Source: JAEWSN01 sp942493335
GTDB lineage: Bacteria > Bacillota > Clostridia > DSM-8532
DNA: 64,000 nt
Assembly: GCA_942493335.1 (NCBI GenBank)
Contig: OW818693.1
Span: forward strand, 2,480,001 to 2,544,000
Direction: 5' to 3'
The notes beneath the pieces are model-generated. The model was not told the DNA's origin, did no database searches, and worked only from the letters and a program-made list of their open reading frames with translations. This document shows, piece by piece, positions 9,252-18,456 of the stretch; the stretch's first letter is position 1; every line of letters starts with the position of its first letter. The translations under genes and the position numbers were made by a program.

Positions 9252-10136
9252 TCAGCCATACAGTTTCCGGTAGGAAGTCGGGGTCATGCCATATCGAAGG
9301 CGGAACTGGCGGGTAAAAAGGTTTCCGTCCCGCCAACCGCAATCCTGCGCCACGCGGGTGATCGTAACGCCGCGGATTCTCAGCAGATCGCAGGCATGCC
9401 GCAGACGCAGCTGCTGCAGGTATTCCATGGGCGGAATGCGGTAGTTGGCCAGAAACACCCTGGTGAAATGGCGTTCCGACAAGCAGGCCCGCGCGGCCAG
9501 CTCCGTCAGGGTGATGGGTTCCGTGAACGCGGATTCCATCCAGGCTACGGCTTCAGCCATCTGGCGGAGGTTTCCTGTCTGGAGCTCTTCCGGCATGCCC
9601 ATCCACCGGGACAGTCGGATCAGAACGGCGAGGAATCCGGATTGGATAAGGCTGCGGAAGCCCTCATCCCCGGCTTTGTATTCCTGCAGCATTCCGCGCA
9701 GCAGGGTGTCGATCTCCCCCAGCTGAACCGCATTCAGACGGAGCTTGTTGAGAAACCTGTGTTCCTTTCGATAATAGGGTTCCAGGACAAACAGGGCCTG
9801 AAAGCCTGACATGCCGCGCACATCCTGGCCGATGGGCCAGAACCCGGGAATCGCCGTGCCCCGCAGCGCATCGGCAGGAAACATCATGTTGTAGAATTCC
9901 AGGTCGCGCACATCCGAGAAGCCATGAGCAGTCTCGCCCTGCAGCACATAGACATCGCCCGCCTGCACGGAATAGACGCTTCCGTTGATTTCATGCAGGG
10001 CGGTCCCCTTCAGGATGACCGTCAATTCGCTGAAATCGTGGGAATGAATCTCAAATCCGGAGGTGAGCCAGCCACGTTCGATCCGGAAAGGAAATCCCGG
10101 ATGGTCTGCAATGTCGGATAAGTGATACGTTTTCAT
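9252..10136 (-). CDS. AraC-family regulator with N-terminal cupin
   Basis: The 294-residue product has a sugar-binding cupin (FEIHSHDFSELTVILKG, then GDVYVLQGETAHGF) and two C-terminal helix-turn-helix motifs (LTELAARACLSERHFTRVF and ITRVAQDCGWRDGNLFTRQF) ending in YGMTPTSYRKLYG. This is the RhaS/RhaR layout, which fits the adjacent rhamnosidase gene. The ATG at 10136 has no ribosome site but lies only 6 bp beyond a near-consensus -10 box, so the mRNA may be leaderless. A TTG at 10172 is part of the -35 box and is rejected. The gene is divergent from the URO-D operon. Confidence 0.88.
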   Translation of the reverse strand: MKTYHLSDIADHPGFPFRIERGWLTSGFEIHSHDFSELTVILKGTALHEINGSVYSVQAGDVYVLQGETAHGFSDVRDLEFYNMMFPADALRGTAIPGFWPIGQDVRGMSGFQALFVLEPYYRKEHRFLNKLRLNAVQLGEIDTLLRGMLQEYKAGDEGFRSLIQSGFLAVLIRLSRWMGMPEELQTGNLRQMAEAVAWMESAFTEPITLTELAARACLSERHFTRVFLANYRIPPMEYLQQLRLRHACDLLRIRGVTITRVAQDCGWRDGNLFTRQFRLRYGMTPTSYRKLYG

Positions 10137-10142
10137 GTCCAC

Positions 10143-10172
10143 ATTGTACGAAGATTCTGTCCGGATAGTCAA
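10143..10172 (-). promoter_or_regulatory. sigma70-type promoter of the AraC gene
   Basis: On the minus strand TTGACT (10172-10167), an 18-bp spacer and TACAAT (10148-10143) form a close match to consensus. The -10 box is followed after six bases by the ATG, so transcription should start at or within the start codon. Confidence 0.7.
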
Positions 10173-10256
10173 GGGACAAATCTTGGCGCTGTGCGATACT
10201 GTTCTTGTTGTTCATTCTCGGAAGCTCTCAGTTTTCAATGAAGGAGGTCACACAGG

Positions 10257-11297
10257 ATGAACCCCATTCTTCACCAACCTGATCCCATCAATGTCCGAAA
10301 AATGCGATGGAACAGGTTCATGGCCCTTGACCCTGACGTGACACGGATGCGCATCATCAACTGTCCGGAAGGGGAACCGGCAAAGCCGCCCCTCTGGCCC
10401 GACAAAAGGAAGGAGCGGACCGAATGGGTGGTCCGCAGCTATGAATGGCAGATGGCGCAGGCCCGCTGGCTCGACGACGACAAGATTCCACATTTGGATT
10501 TCCTGACCGGAACGGAAATCTTCGCAGAGGCTTTCGGCTGCAGGGTTCATCGTTCCGAAGGGAACATGCCCTGCGCGCTGCCCTGTGTCCGCAATGCGGA
10601 GGAAGCTTCCCGTCTCGCGGTACCGGAGTTGGCCTCCTCTTCCCTCGCCTATCTCTTCGAAATGGCGGATGAGGCTGTATCCCGCGCAGGAAAGGACATT
10701 CCGCTGCGGCTGCCAGACATTCAGAGTCCCATGGACATCGCAGCGCTCATCTGGGATAAATCCGATTTCTATGTGGCGATGATCGAAGACCCGGACGCCG
10801 TGAAGGAACTGGCCACCAAAGTGCGCACCCTGCAGACAGCCTTTCTGGACGAATGGTTCCGCCGCTACGGCACGCGCTATATCGCTCATTTTCCGCCCTA
10901 TTACATGGAAGGCGGCCTGACCCTCTCCGAAGACGAGGTCGGCGTGGTGAATCCCTCCATGTACGCGGATTTTTTCCTGCCGGAGCTTGAATATCTTTCG
11001 AACCGGTACGGCGGGCTGGGGGTCCATTGCTGTGCGGATGCGCGTCACCAATGGCCTGGTTTCGCGCGCATTCCCGGACTTCGTTTCCTGAACCTCATCC
11101 AACCGTATGATGTCATCGCTGAGGCTTTTCCCTATTTCCACGGAAAGGTTGCCCAATGGCATGCGCTTCTGGGAACAGGCGATTCCCTGCAGACGCTGGA
11201 AAACGGATTCCCGCAGACGCATCTTGTCCGGGAGACATACGCCGCAACAAAGGAGGAGGCGATCCGGGCCGCGGAAAGGATGCGGAAACCATTGTGA
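10257..11297 (+). CDS. URO-D family protein
   Basis: The 346-residue product has a URO-D-like TIM barrel: DFLTGTEIFAEAFGC, DIQSPMDIAALIWDKSDFY, MIEDPDAVKELATKV, and a late GLGVHCCADARHQW strand equivalent to the HSCG strand of the other paralogues. The extra Cys-Cys and His there could bind a metal. The ribosome site is AAGGAGG. It begins an operon with a DUF2000 gene and a second AraC regulator, opposite the rhamnosidase regulator. True haem synthesis is unlikely because no other haem gene is near; a methyl-transfer or catabolic role is possible. Confidence 0.82.
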   Translation: MNPILHQPDPINVRKMRWNRFMALDPDVTRMRIINCPEGEPAKPPLWPDKRKERTEWVVRSYEWQMAQARWLDDDKIPHLDFLTGTEIFAEAFGCRVHRSEGNMPCALPCVRNAEEASRLAVPELASSSLAYLFEMADEAVSRAGKDIPLRLPDIQSPMDIAALIWDKSDFYVAMIEDPDAVKELATKVRTLQTAFLDEWFRRYGTRYIAHFPPYYMEGGLTLSEDEVGVVNPSMYADFFLPELEYLSNRYGGLGVHCCADARHQWPGFARIPGLRFLNLIQPYDVIAEAFPYFHGKVAQWHALLGTGDSLQTLENGFPQTHLVRETYAATKEEAIRAAERMRKPL

Positions 11298-11435
11298 TCA
11301 ACCAACAGGCGAATGTCCTGACACCGCTGCTGCCCATGAAGGATCATATTGTCACGGTCGCCACCGCATTGCCCCGCTGATGCCTGCGTCGCGCAATTTC
11401 ATGCAAGAACTCCTGCTCCGGATCCGATAAGATGA

Positions 11436-11505
11436 CGGTGCCGGTCGTACGATCGGAACGCAACAGAAAGCGGTGCCGGTCCCCCGATCGGACCGCCGCG
11501 CAACA
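11436..11505 (+). repeat. imperfect 35-bp direct repeat upstream of the DUF2000 gene
   Basis: The string CGGTGCCGGTC followed by GATCGGA occurs at 11436-11457 and again at 11471-11492, exactly 35 bp apart, each followed by CGCAACA at slightly different spacing. It lies in the 236-bp gap between the URO-D and DUF2000 genes, which has no other gene. Confidence 0.55.
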
Positions 11506-11533
11506 ACTGGTCGCCCGCAGCAGGAGGTTTCCC

Positions 11534-11941
11534 ATGAAATGTGTGATGATTCTCGATGAATCCCTCCCCGCAGGGCTTTCCGCCAATACGGCGGCCGCGC
11601 TCGGGCTGAGTCTCGGCAACCACGTCCCCGGCCTCATCGGCCAGGATCTGACCGATGGCGCCGGCGTCCTTCACAAAGGCGTGACTGCGATCCCCATTCC
11701 CATCCTGGTGACGGACCGGGCGAATCTTCGGACGCTGTACCGGACCATCCGGCAGCAACCGGTCGGCGATATGACCTTCATCGGATTTGATGCGGTCGCT
11801 CAAAAATGTCTGTGCTATGATGAATACATTCAAGCCCTTGCAGGCAAGCAGCCGGATGAAATCGACTATCTCGGCATCTGTCTGCTGGGTCCGAAAAAAC
11901 ACGTGAATTCCCTGTGCGGGCAGCTCCGGCTGTTGCGATGA
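11534..11941 (+). CDS. DUF2000 family protein
   Basis: The 135-residue product opens MKCVMILDESLPAGLSANTA and continues LGLSLGNHVPGLIG, matching the conserved start of DUF2000 proteins, a small family related to peptidyl-tRNA hydrolase 2-like folds. Its reaction is unknown. The ATG at 11534 has AGGAGG; an open frame begins 102 bp earlier but runs through the repeat and has no ribosome site. The next gene starts 10 bp after its stop. Confidence 0.75.
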   Translation: MKCVMILDESLPAGLSANTAAALGLSLGNHVPGLIGQDLTDGAGVLHKGVTAIPIPILVTDRANLRTLYRTIRQQPVGDMTFIGFDAVAQKCLCYDEYIQALAGKQPDEIDYLGICLLGPKKHVNSLCGQLRLLR

Positions 11942-11951
11942 GGCGAACGGA

Positions 11952-12755
11952 ATGGCAAGCATCCGATATTACCGGAATCCGGAACACCCATGGTTTCAGA
12001 TGAAGGCCTGCGACGGCATGTCGCAGGCTTCCCGCCGCCACGCGCATGATCGCTTGTCCGTGGTGCTGGTCACAGGCGGTTCGAGCCTCGTCCGATTCGG
12101 TTCGGAAGAGCACGCCGTCACACAGGGCCAGCTTGTCCTGATCGGCTCGGGTTTTGTCCATCAATGCCTGCCGGATGCGGTGGACGCCTGGCATTTCATG
12201 ATGCTGCAGATCGAGGAGTCGTGGGTCGCGGAATGTGGCCTGCCTGCGCCGGAACGCCCCTGTTTCATTGTCCGGACATTGTCCGGCAAGGAGTATGCAA
12301 TGCTGCACACGCTTTTCAGCTGTCTTTGCGACGCCGCCCCGGACCCGGAGGAATCGGTGCTGGAAATCCTCGATATCGTCGTGAACGGACAAGCGGAACC
12401 GAGTCTGTCCCTGGTGCCGGATTCCGGCGCCAACCCTTCCATCCAGGCGGTCGCCCGACGCCTTCGAGAGCAGCCCGGCGAGGCCTTTTCGCTCACGGAG
12501 ATGGCCACGCTGGCTGAAACCAGCCGATTCTCGCTGATTCGCGCTTTCCGGGCGGCATACGGCTCCAGTCCGCATGCCTGGCAGAACATGATACGGCTTG
12601 AAGAGGCGCGTCGGCTGCTGGAAGCAGGCCGGCCGATTCTGGATGTCACCCATGACCTCGGTTTTTATGATCAAAGCCATTTTTCGCGTCTGTTCAAGGA
12701 GAGTTTCGGAGTTTCGGCAAATCAGTATCTGGGCAACCGGCCGCCACCACCGTGA
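11952..12755 (+). CDS. AraC-family regulator
   Basis: The 267-residue product has an N-terminal cupin-like ligand domain (SRRHAHDRLSVVLVTGG, then GQLVLIGSGFVHQCLP) and a C-terminal AraC DNA-binding pair (FSLTEMATLAETSRFSLIRAF and ILDVTHDLGFYDQSHFSRLF). It is the last gene of the URO-D/DUF2000 operon and ends before a bidirectional terminator, so it probably senses the metabolite handled by that operon. The inducer is unknown. Confidence 0.88.
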   Translation: MASIRYYRNPEHPWFQMKACDGMSQASRRHAHDRLSVVLVTGGSSLVRFGSEEHAVTQGQLVLIGSGFVHQCLPDAVDAWHFMMLQIEESWVAECGLPAPERPCFIVRTLSGKEYAMLHTLFSCLCDAAPDPEESVLEILDIVVNGQAEPSLSLVPDSGANPSIQAVARRLREQPGEAFSLTEMATLAETSRFSLIRAFRAAYGSSPHAWQNMIRLEEARRLLEAGRPILDVTHDLGFYDQSHFSRLFKESFGVSANQYLGNRPPPP

Positions 12756-12799
12756 GAACTGACACGAAATGCCTTTCCCTCTGCCTTTTCTCAAAGAAA

Positions 12800-12839
12800 G
12801 GGCATGATCAGGGATGCCGAGCGGCGCCTGATCATGCCC
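12800..12839. terminator. bidirectional terminator between convergent genes
   Basis: A perfect 13-bp inverted repeat, GGGCATGATCAGG and CCTGATCATGCCC, encloses a 14-base loop. On the minus strand it is followed by TTTCTTT, serving the chemoreceptor gene; on the plus strand by a short T-rich GTTTATT, serving the AraC gene. Confidence 0.8.
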
Positions 12840-12867
12840 GTTTATTCCGTCCCGAGGACGGATCGGA

Positions 12868-14907
12868 TCACACCTTGAAGTTTGAAATGCTGTTCTGGAG
12901 GGACTCAGCCAGCTTCGCCAACATGTCGCTGGCCTCTGCTATCTGCACCATGGCAGCCGTTTGCTGTTGCACCGCCGCCGAGGCCTCTTCCGCTCCCGCC
13001 GCATTTTCTTCTGAAATGGCGGAGAGATTGTCAATGATCCCGATAATCTGGTTTTTCTTTTCCGTCATTTTCGTGCTGGACGTGTTGAGCTCAGCCACCA
13101 CCGTCTTTACAGCTTCGATGGCTTCAGCAATTCCTGCGAATTTCAAATGGGTGTTTTTCAGGCTATCCATCTGCAGCTCGCCAATCTGAGCGGCTTTTCC
13201 CATGGTATCCACCGCAGTGGCCGTTTTGATGCCAAGCTCCGAAATGACCGCGGAGATTTCCCCGGCGAATAAATTGGATTGTTCCGCCAGTTTCCGGATT
13301 TCATCCGCGACCACGGCAAATCCTCTTCCCGCATCTCCGGCCCGGGCGGCTTCTATGGCCGCATTCAGCGCCAGAAGATTCGTCTGGCTGGCGATCCCCT
13401 TGATCATGTCACTCGCCTTGGCGATCTTCTCCGCACTTTGATTGGTCTCAACAATGGTGATCTGAACCTGACGGGACGCCTGATTGTTTTCCTGTGTCTT
13501 CTTCTCAAGCTCGCTCAGGACCTCGAACCCTTCGTTTTTCAGACGATCCACCTGGCCGGCGGATTGGTTCAGTACTTCCACCAACGTTTTTTCCCCGGCT
13601 ATGATTTGGCCGAGTTCATCAATTTCATGTGCACCGGTTTCCGTCTCCTTCGCCTGATCGTTCGCTCCGTTGGCGATGTCTTCGATGGTCTTGGCCACTT
13701 CACCGGCAGAGGTTGCCGACTGGTCGCTGGTTGCCGTCAGTTCTTCCGAAGAGGACGCGACACTCTCTGCATCCCGGAGGATGCTTCCGGCAAGGTCCTT
13801 CAGATTTGTCTGCATCGTTCGGATCGCACCGGCGATGATTCCGACTTCATCTCCGCGATTCAGGTATCGGTCTCCATAAGCTGTTTCGGTCGCCGTCAGA
13901 TCATAGTCTGAAATTTTACGTATTTCGACGGAAAGCGCTGTAATCGGCTTTGCAATGGACTTTCCAAGAGCCAGGGAAAACCCGATACCAATGGCCAGGA
14001 AAACAGCCATAATCACCAGCAGCGTTATCGTCATGCGCGCGACACCACCCAGAACTTCCGATTCATTTGCCGCTGTGACAAGCATCCAGGGGGTTCCGGG
14101 AATCGGTGAATACGAGGCAACCATATTCCGGCCTTCGAACTTATAGGTGTCAACCCCGGTCTTGTTCGACAACGCCTTCTCGATCATACTGCCGACAGTT
14201 GCAAAAGCTGTATCCTCTTTGCCTTTCTCAATCAGGTTCGTCTGTTCCATGACGAAAGTGCGATTCGGATGGGCGACGATCACACCTTTCCCGTTGACCA
14301 CATAGGCGTATCCTTCTTCCCCGTATCCCATCTCGTCCGTGATGTCATTCAAGGCGTTTCCGTCACGTCTTGCCACAAGTGCGCCTGCAACCTTGCCGTC
14401 CACCGTGATGGGTGCGGCATACATGAGCACGGCGGTATTCGTGACACGGCTGATCAGAACATCGGACACGTTGACCTCGCCGGCGAGCGCCCGCTTCACA
14501 TATTCCCGATCCCCAAGCTTCGTGACATCACCGCTCAGAACATAGGTCGCGTTTCCGTCCGGCGTGACGATGGCCATGTCCAGATAACCAAGGCGCTCCA
14601 CCTCGGATTCCAGGATTGCCTTCTGTTTCGCCCATTCCATGGATCGGACTTCCGAATGGTTGGCCACTTCCCGCAACACCTCAAGGCGCGTGGATACGCG
14701 GACATCCACTTCCCTGGCGCCCAGATTCGTCATATCCTGCAATGCGCTCTTTGCCTGATTTGTAACGGTTTCTCCGGAGAAATACATGGCTGTCAGTCCA
14801 AGACCGAGGGATACAAAAAGAATAAGCACCCCGACATACAATGCGATTTTCGCCGATAATCCCGTTTTCCCACCCTTTTTGCTGTCTGTCTTCCTAGTCG
14901 GATTCAT
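12868..14907 (-). CDS. methyl-accepting chemotaxis protein
   Basis: The 679-residue product is a membrane chemoreceptor. TM1 is near residues 17-42 (IALYVGVLILFVSLGLGL), followed by a dCache-type extracellular sensor (TPDGNATYVLSGD, VLMYAAPITVDGKVAGAL). TM2 is near 285-310, then a HAMP domain, then the cytoplasmic coiled coil with the invariant hairpin GIASQTNLLALNAAIEAARA and FAVVADEIRKLAEQS. The start at 14907 has GAGGAGAC. No che gene is nearby, so it signals to a pathway elsewhere. Its leader is unusual: a near-perfect promoter is followed at once by a terminator-like hairpin. Confidence 0.93.
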   Translation of the reverse strand: MNPTRKTDSKKGGKTGLSAKIALYVGVLILFVSLGLGLTAMYFSGETVTNQAKSALQDMTNLGAREVDVRVSTRLEVLREVANHSEVRSMEWAKQKAILESEVERLGYLDMAIVTPDGNATYVLSGDVTKLGDREYVKRALAGEVNVSDVLISRVTNTAVLMYAAPITVDGKVAGALVARRDGNALNDITDEMGYGEEGYAYVVNGKGVIVAHPNRTFVMEQTNLIEKGKEDTAFATVGSMIEKALSNKTGVDTYKFEGRNMVASYSPIPGTPWMLVTAANESEVLGGVARMTITLLVIMAVFLAIGIGFSLALGKSIAKPITALSVEIRKISDYDLTATETAYGDRYLNRGDEVGIIAGAIRTMQTNLKDLAGSILRDAESVASSSEELTATSDQSATSAGEVAKTIEDIANGANDQAKETETGAHEIDELGQIIAGEKTLVEVLNQSAGQVDRLKNEGFEVLSELEKKTQENNQASRQVQITIVETNQSAEKIAKASDMIKGIASQTNLLALNAAIEAARAGDAGRGFAVVADEIRKLAEQSNLFAGEISAVISELGIKTATAVDTMGKAAQIGELQMDSLKNTHLKFAGIAEAIEAVKTVVAELNTSSTKMTEKKNQIIGIIDNLSAISEENAAGAEEASAAVQQQTAAMVQIAEASDMLAKLAESLQNSISNFKV

Positions 14908-14975
14908 CAACTGTCTCCTCACCCTCTTGCGGCCGAAATCGTCATTGCCGTTTAACAATAACACACAAAAAAGAA

Positions 14976-15002
14976 AAGCCCTTCACGTGATGCGAGGGGT
15001 TT
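14976..15002 (-). terminator. terminator-like hairpin in the chemoreceptor leader
   Basis: On the minus strand AAACCCCTC and GAAGGGCTT can pair in 9 bp (two G-U) around a 9-base loop, followed directly by TTCTTTTTTG. It begins only a few bases after the predicted transcription start and ends about 70 bases before the ATG, so full transcription would need escape or antitermination. Confidence 0.55.
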
Positions 15003-15010
15003 CCCGATTC

Positions 15011-15039
15011 ATTTTATTGTAATTTAGCAATAATGTCAA
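15011..15039 (-). promoter_or_regulatory. strong sigma70-type promoter of the chemoreceptor gene
   Basis: Minus-strand TTGACA (15039-15034), exactly 17 bp, then TAAAAT (15016-15011). This is one of the best promoter matches in the window. The 384-bp gap 14908-15291 otherwise holds the divergent leader of the ABC exporter operon, in which I see no recognisable riboswitch. Confidence 0.8.
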
Positions 15040-15291
15040 GATCGCAATCCTTCCGCTATGGGCGGAACAGCAGGGTCACCCGGTAACGCAACCGAAACGA
15101 GGGTAAAAAAGACAGGATTACAACAATGGCATCCCCTGCGCACACCGGCACCCGGAAGAAACAACGAAAAAGGCCTGTCCGCAGCGTTCCATACCCGGAG
15201 GCATGCTTGCCTTCCCGCAGGCGGCTGGCAGGAAGACATATCTGTCATCCGTTCGTATCATTCGGAACCGACTTTTTCGGGAGGGCATTGC

Positions 15292-16011
15292 ATGGAGACG
15301 GAATCGAACCGGATCATCCTGCAGGCAAAGGATCTTGCCAAACGCTACGATATGGGTGAAGTGACCGTACATGCCTTGCGCGGAGCCACCTTTGACATTT
15401 ATGACGGCGAGTTTGTCGTGGTTCTGGGCCCTTCCGGCTCCGGCAAAAGCACCATGCTCAATCTCATCGGCGGCATGGACAAAGCGAGCAGCGGGGAAAT
15501 CCACTACAAGGGCACCCCCCTGCACGACGCTTCCGAACGCCAGCTCACGCAATACCGCCGCAATGCGGTCGGTTTTGTTTTCCAGTTCTACAACCTCATG
15601 CCGAATCTCACCTGCTACGAGAATGTCATGCTCTCCGTCGAAATTGCAAGGAACCCTTTGAAAATCGAGGAGGTTCTGGAGGAAGTCGGTCTCTCGGATC
15701 GCGCCGGTCATTTTCCGTCCCAGCTGTCCGGCGGGCAGCAGCAGCGCGTGGCCATCGCGAGAGCGGTCGTGAAGAATCCCGACATTCTGCTCTGCGATGA
15801 ACCGACCGGCGCGCTGGACTTCACGACCGGCATCCAGGTCCTGAAGCTTTTGCAGGAATTCAACCGGAAACATCACCGCACTGTCGTCATCATCACCCAT
15901 AATGCAGGCATTGCCGCCATCGCGGACCGCGTGTTCCACATGATGGACGGACATATTGTCCGGATCGACGTGAATCAGAATCCGCTGGACCCGGACGGCG
16001 TATCGTGGTGA
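15292..16011 (+). CDS. ABC transporter ATP-binding protein, MacB/LolD type
   Basis: The 239-residue ATPase has Walker A LGPSGSGKST, Q-loop VFQFYNLMPNLTCYENV (the motif typical of the LolD/MacB/FtsE group), signature LSGGQQQRVAIARA, Walker B ILLCDEPTGALD and H-loop IITHN. The ATG at 15292 has GGGAGG; the frame is open from 15058 but that part shows no domain. It powers the permease encoded 15 bp downstream. Confidence 0.93.
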   Translation: METESNRIILQAKDLAKRYDMGEVTVHALRGATFDIYDGEFVVVLGPSGSGKSTMLNLIGGMDKASSGEIHYKGTPLHDASERQLTQYRRNAVGFVFQFYNLMPNLTCYENVMLSVEIARNPLKIEEVLEEVGLSDRAGHFPSQLSGGQQQRVAIARAVVKNPDILLCDEPTGALDFTTGIQVLKLLQEFNRKHHRTVVIITHNAGIAAIADRVFHMMDGHIVRIDVNQNPLDPDGVSW

Positions 16012-16026
16012 AAAGGAGGTCCCGTC

Positions 16027-18387
16027 ATGCTTTTTCGCAAAATGATACGGGACATCCGGGAAAACCTGGTGTCCTGGTCAGCCTGCATCCTCATCATCGC
16101 CGTCGGTTTGCTGAGCTACGTTTCCATGGCAAATGTCCGTGACATCCTCCTGGAAGCCAAGGAAACCTATTACCGGGATTATCGCTTCGCAGACGTGTTT
16201 GCCGGGGTCGATGGGTATCCCGCCGGAAAAATCGATGTACTCGCCCGCATTCCCGGCATTCGCGATGTGGATGCCCGGATGGTGCGGGATGTTCGTGTCC
16301 TGATGCCCGGCCGGACGGACAATGTCTATCTGCGCCTGGTCTCCGTGGATCTTTCGAAGGAGAACCGGCTCAACGACATCTGGCTCGTGGAAGGCGGCAT
16401 GATACGGCCTGGCACACGCTCCGTCCTGCTTGGCGTGGAGTTTTTCAACAAGAATGGCTTCAAACCCGGAGATGACATCGACATCGTCGTGAACGGGGCG
16501 AAGGAAACGCTTGTCGTATCCGGAAAGGGCCAGACACCGGAATACGTCTATGCCATGAAAAGCGCGACGGATTTCCTGCCGGCTTCCGAAAACTTTGGTG
16601 TCGCCTATATGCCGCAGGATGCCATGGAGTCCCTTTTCCAGACAAACGGCGCCGTGGATTCGATCGCCTTCACACTGGACGCGGGGGTCACCTTCGACGA
16701 CGTGAAGGAGCCGATCCGTGTCGTTCTCAAGCCGTACAGGCTGCACCTGCTTCAGGCCGCCAAGGACCAGATCAGCAATTTCATGCTCACGAACGAGATG
16801 ACACAGCTCGGTAGCTTCGCCACGAGCGCTCCGTTCCTCTTTCTGGGCGTCTCCACCGTCATCCTCTGGATCATGCTCAAACGGATGGTCGAACACCAGC
16901 GAACACAGATCGGCATGTTGAAAGCAGCTGGCTATACGGCCTGGGAAGTCCTGCGGCATTACCTGTCCTTTGCCCTCTTCGTCGGCATCCTGGGCGGTAT
17001 GATCGGCAATCTGCTCGGTTTCGGGTTGGCCGGCTACATGACGGACATGTACCGCGATTATTTCACGCTTCCGGGCCTGGTGAACCGTTTCTCCGGGAAA
17101 TACTTTCTGTACGCCATGACGCTTTCCATCGGATTCAGCGTGCTGGCCGGCTGGCTCGGTGCGCGCAGCGTCCTGAATCTTTCTCCGGCCGTCGCCATGG
17201 CGCCTCCCGCCCCCCATTCCGGCCGACGCGTCTCCATCGAGGGCTTCACACTTTTCTGGCGCACATTGACCGTCCAGGGACGCATGGCCATGCGGAACGT
17301 ATTCCGCAGCAAGGCGCGCAGCCTGTTCACCCTTTTCGGGATTGCCATGTCGTTCGCCCTCATGGCTTCGATCTTCTCCTTCACGGATTTGTTCGACGTC
17401 TTCGTGATGGACCAGTTCCGCTATTCCATGAAATATGACATGAAGGTGCAACTCAACGCACCGGAAGCCCGGGAGGATGTGCTGAAGGAAATCGGGAGCA
17501 TGCCGGGCGTCACGGTGTCGGAACCTCTTCTTGAGGTTCCCGTCACCCTACGGAACGGCCACCGCGAGAAGAGCACCGTACTTGTCGCAAATGCGCCGAA
17601 TCCCCAGTTGTATCTGGTGGTGGACAAGAACAATGAGGCGGTCAGGGTGCCTGACGAGGGCATCATCCTTTGCAGGCCGCTGGCGGACCGCCTTGAAGCA
17701 GAGGTTGGGGATCTTCTGGAACTGGAGAGCCCGTACCAGAAAAACAAGGATCTGAAGGTGCCGGTGGTCGGCATCGTCCCGCAATACATCGGGCAGAACG
17801 CCTACATGAACCAGGATGCCCTGATCCGGCTGCTCGGGCAGGGCGACGTTGCGACCTCGGTGCTGGTCCGTGTGGACGAAACCGGAAAACCCGCCCTGAA
17901 GGAAGCGCTCCTGAAAGGAACCACCATCGCGGGAGTGGATGACATCCTGCAGACGCAGCAGGGCTATGTCACCCTCATGGACCAGTTCTTCTTCATGGTC
18001 TGGATCATGGTTGGCATGGTCATCCTCGTCGGATTCGCCATCATCTACAATTCCAGCGTCATATCGCTCTCGGAAAGGGAACGGGAGCTCGCCTCCCTTC
18101 GCGTACTCGGCATGGATCTGCACGAGGTGCAGGAAGTCATCTCGTTCGAGCAGAATTTTCTCGCCTTCTTCGGCATCCTCCTCGGCATTCCCCTCACCTA
18201 TGCAATGTACAAGGGGATGGCGGACGGGATGCAGACGGACATCTACGTCATTCCCATCATCATCAATGTGAAAATGTTCCTGTACGCGCTGCTCGGCACC
18301 CTCGGCTCGCTCATTCTCGCGTATCTCAACATCCGACGGCGCTTGCGAAGACTGGACATGGTGGAAGTGCTGAAAGCCCGGGAATGA
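16027..18387 (+). CDS. ABC transporter permease, FtsX/MacB type (duplicated)
   Basis: The 786-residue product has TM1 near residues 14-34 (WSACILIIAVGLLSYVSMA), a large extracytoplasmic MacB-PCD-like region, a first FtsX core of three TM segments (about 265-385), a second hydrophobic start near 440, a second extracytoplasmic region, and a second FtsX core (MVWIMVGMVILVGFAIIYNSS to the C-terminus). This double FtsX layout is usual for Firmicutes exporters that work on membrane lipids or peptides. The ribosome site is AAGGAGG. It lies between its ATPase and an adaptor gene. Confidence 0.9.
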   Translation: MLFRKMIRDIRENLVSWSACILIIAVGLLSYVSMANVRDILLEAKETYYRDYRFADVFAGVDGYPAGKIDVLARIPGIRDVDARMVRDVRVLMPGRTDNVYLRLVSVDLSKENRLNDIWLVEGGMIRPGTRSVLLGVEFFNKNGFKPGDDIDIVVNGAKETLVVSGKGQTPEYVYAMKSATDFLPASENFGVAYMPQDAMESLFQTNGAVDSIAFTLDAGVTFDDVKEPIRVVLKPYRLHLLQAAKDQISNFMLTNEMTQLGSFATSAPFLFLGVSTVILWIMLKRMVEHQRTQIGMLKAAGYTAWEVLRHYLSFALFVGILGGMIGNLLGFGLAGYMTDMYRDYFTLPGLVNRFSGKYFLYAMTLSIGFSVLAGWLGARSVLNLSPAVAMAPPAPHSGRRVSIEGFTLFWRTLTVQGRMAMRNVFRSKARSLFTLFGIAMSFALMASIFSFTDLFDVFVMDQFRYSMKYDMKVQLNAPEAREDVLKEIGSMPGVTVSEPLLEVPVTLRNGHREKSTVLVANAPNPQLYLVVDKNNEAVRVPDEGIILCRPLADRLEAEVGDLLELESPYQKNKDLKVPVVGIVPQYIGQNAYMNQDALIRLLGQGDVATSVLVRVDETGKPALKEALLKGTTIAGVDDILQTQQGYVTLMDQFFFMVWIMVGMVILVGFAIIYNSSVISLSERERELASLRVLGMDLHEVQEVISFEQNFLAFFGILLGIPLTYAMYKGMADGMQTDIYVIPIIINVKMFLYALLGTLGSLILAYLNIRRRLRRLDMVEVLKARE

Positions 18388-18456
18388 TTCCGGTGGATAC
18401 ACCTATTCCAATTCGCGGTTCCTGACCGATTCAACCAACCCCATTTGGAGGCGGAC

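Noticed and set aside
10137..10172. TTG start of the AraC gene at 10172
   Set aside because: The TTG is the first half of the -35 hexamer of its own promoter and would not be transcribed from it.
10248..11222. 324-codon minus-strand frame opposite the URO-D gene
   Set aside because: Same reasons: the plus frame has the URO-D motifs and AAGGAGG.
15041..15291. Riboswitch (for example c-di-GMP type) in the leader of the ABC exporter operon
   Set aside because: A GGTAACGCAACC string caught attention but the conserved core of known classes is missing.
16078..17451. 457-codon minus-strand frame inside the ABC permease gene
   Set aside because: The permease frame has the FtsX/MacB segments and a perfect ribosome site; the antisense frame is His/Glu-rich without domains.
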